DNA from: Pseudomonas sp. SDI
Lineage (GTDB): Bacteria > Pseudomonadota > Gammaproteobacteria > Pseudomonadales > Pseudomonadaceae
Length of the DNA stretch: 64,000 nucleotides
Assembly (NCBI RefSeq): GCF_003105155.1
Contig: NZ_QETK01000004.1
Span: forward strand, 124,001-188,000
Direction: 5' to 3'
Shown piece after piece: positions 63,251 through 64,000 of this stretch; within the stretch, counting starts at the first letter, position 1; every line of letters starts with the position of its first letter. The position numbers and the translations under genes are program-made. The notes below the pieces were generated by a model that saw only the letters and a program-made list of their open reading frames with translations, was not told the DNA's origin and ran no database searches.

Positions 63251-64000
63251 TCAGCGTGGCACGCCGGCCCAAGGCGGGGCCGGCGTGAACTGCGCCTCGA
63301 TCCAGGCTTTGAAGGCCAACACCGTCGCGCTGGGAAACCTGGCCGAGGGCCGCACCAGGTAGACCCCGCCGAGACCATCGAGTTGCCACTGCGGCAGCAC
63401 TTGAACCAGCCGGCCGGCATCGATTTCCTGGCGCATCAGCCATTCCCCGGCGCCGAGAATGCCTAGCCCGGCGCAGGCGGCGGCAAGCAGCGACTGGCTG
63501 TCGTTGGCGGTCAGGTTGCCCGAAGGCAGCAAGCTCTGCTGGCGCTCGCCGTTTTGCAGCCGCCAGTACGGGAACGACGCCAGCCCGCTGAAGCGCAGGC
63601 AGTTGTGTTCGGCCAGCGCCTGCGGGGTGTCTGGCGTCCCGTGGCGAGCGAGATAGTCCGGCGCCGCGCAGAGGATGCGCCGATGCTCGCAGAGCTTTTT
63701 CGCAATCAAGCGGTTGTCTTCCAGCTCGCCGATACGGATGGCCACATCGAAACCTTCCTCGATGATGTCGACCACACGCTCGCTGTAGTCGGCGATGATC
63801 GACACCTGCGGGTGCAAGGCCAGAAACGCCGGCAACAGCGGCCCGAACCACAACCGTCCCATCGCCGCCGGCAGCGCCAGGCGCAGGGTGCCACGCACCT
63901 GCGCGGCGCCATCGCTGGCCTGCTGCTGCGCCTCGGCAATCGCCGCGAGGGCGACGCGCAAGCGCTGTTCGAGCTGGGCGCCGACCTCGGTGATGCGCAC
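63251..64000 (-). CDS. LysR-family regulator (N terminus outside the window)
   Basis: 249 residues visible; the gene continues beyond 64000, where the N-terminal HTH must lie. The visible part is the linker and CrgA-like PBP2 effector domain (RGTLRLALPAAMGRLWFGPL, DVAIRIGELEDNRLIAKKL, GAGEWLMRQEIDAGRLVQVL). It converges with the VOC gene. Confidence 0.82.
   Translation of the reverse strand: MRITEVGAQLEQRLRVALAAIAEAQQQASDGAAQVRGTLRLALPAAMGRLWFGPLLPAFLALHPQVSIIADYSERVVDIIEEGFDVAIRIGELEDNRLIAKKLCEHRRILCAAPDYLARHGTPDTPQALAEHNCLRFSGLASFPYWRLQNGERQQSLLPSGNLTANDSQSLLAAACAGLGILGAGEWLMRQEIDAGRLVQVLPQWQLDGLGGVYLVRPSARFPSATVLAFKAWIEAQFTPAPPWAGVPR

Overview
The window looks like a chromosomal segment of a GC-rich Pseudomonas, probably of the P. 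putida/P. fluorescens radiation. The grounds are a MexEF-OprN-type efflux operon, SpuD-like polyamine genes, Pseudomonas REP-like palindromes, GC-rich codon use, and many small TccC/RHS-core genes. No rRNA, tRNA or CRISPR array was seen. 

Layout: (1) 1-3.2 kb: a LysR regulator and a convergent membrane sulfatase-fold enzyme. (2) 3.2-21.2 kb: one co-directional, tightly coupled Wzx/Wzy-type exopolysaccharide operon. It holds UDP-GlcA and epimerase precursor genes, an initiating phosphoglycosyltransferase, a degenerate BY-kinase-like protein, an export lipoprotein and chain-length protein, three glycosyltransferases, polymerase, flippase, a GH39-like periplasmic protein, two different deacetylases and two GNAT-fold acyltransferases. 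(3) 21.2-25.1 kb: a lower-GC accessory island with a gene for a bacterial 14-3-3 protein (normally a eukaryotic family) and two mini-RHS (TccC-like) genes. (4) 25.2-31.1 kb: mexE-mexF-oprN. (5) 31.2-31.9 kb: an AA10-type chitin-active LPMO. (6) 32.4-40.5 kb: gamma-glutamyl-polyamine catabolism, with duplicated PuuA-like and PuuB-like genes, an XRE-cupin repressor, an AraC regulator and a SpuD/PotF binding protein. (7) 40.6-43.7 kb: a two-gene Septu-like candidate defence module whose ATPase carries an apparent degenerate N6-DNA-methylase domain, followed by an HNH nuclease. (8) 43.7-46.1 kb: LysR and a succinate-semialdehyde-type dehydrogenase. (9) 46.1-51.8 kb: a second RHS island with four mini-RHS genes or remnants, and an AT-rich beta-helix gene broken at an A8 tract. 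(10) 51.8-64 kb: ordinary metabolic and regulatory genes (thiolase, NUDIX, two OYE-family enzymes, TrmK, AzlCD, VOC proteins, MerR, LysR), interrupted at 54.6-56 kb by a decayed acetyltransferase and an orphan toxin/immunity-like module.

The most striking result is a shared 20-bp lux-box-like palindrome, coding-strand consensus ACCTGRTATTTYTGTCAGGT. It lies 61-121 bp upstream of seven genes scattered over 30 kb: the 14-3-3 gene, five mini-RHS genes or remnants, and the LPMO gene. I saw it upstream of nothing else here. This suggests one quorum-sensing or LuxR-solo regulon of host-directed (perhaps insect-directed) effectors that includes a horizontally acquired 14-3-3 protein. No LuxR-family gene lies in the window, so the regulator must be elsewhere.
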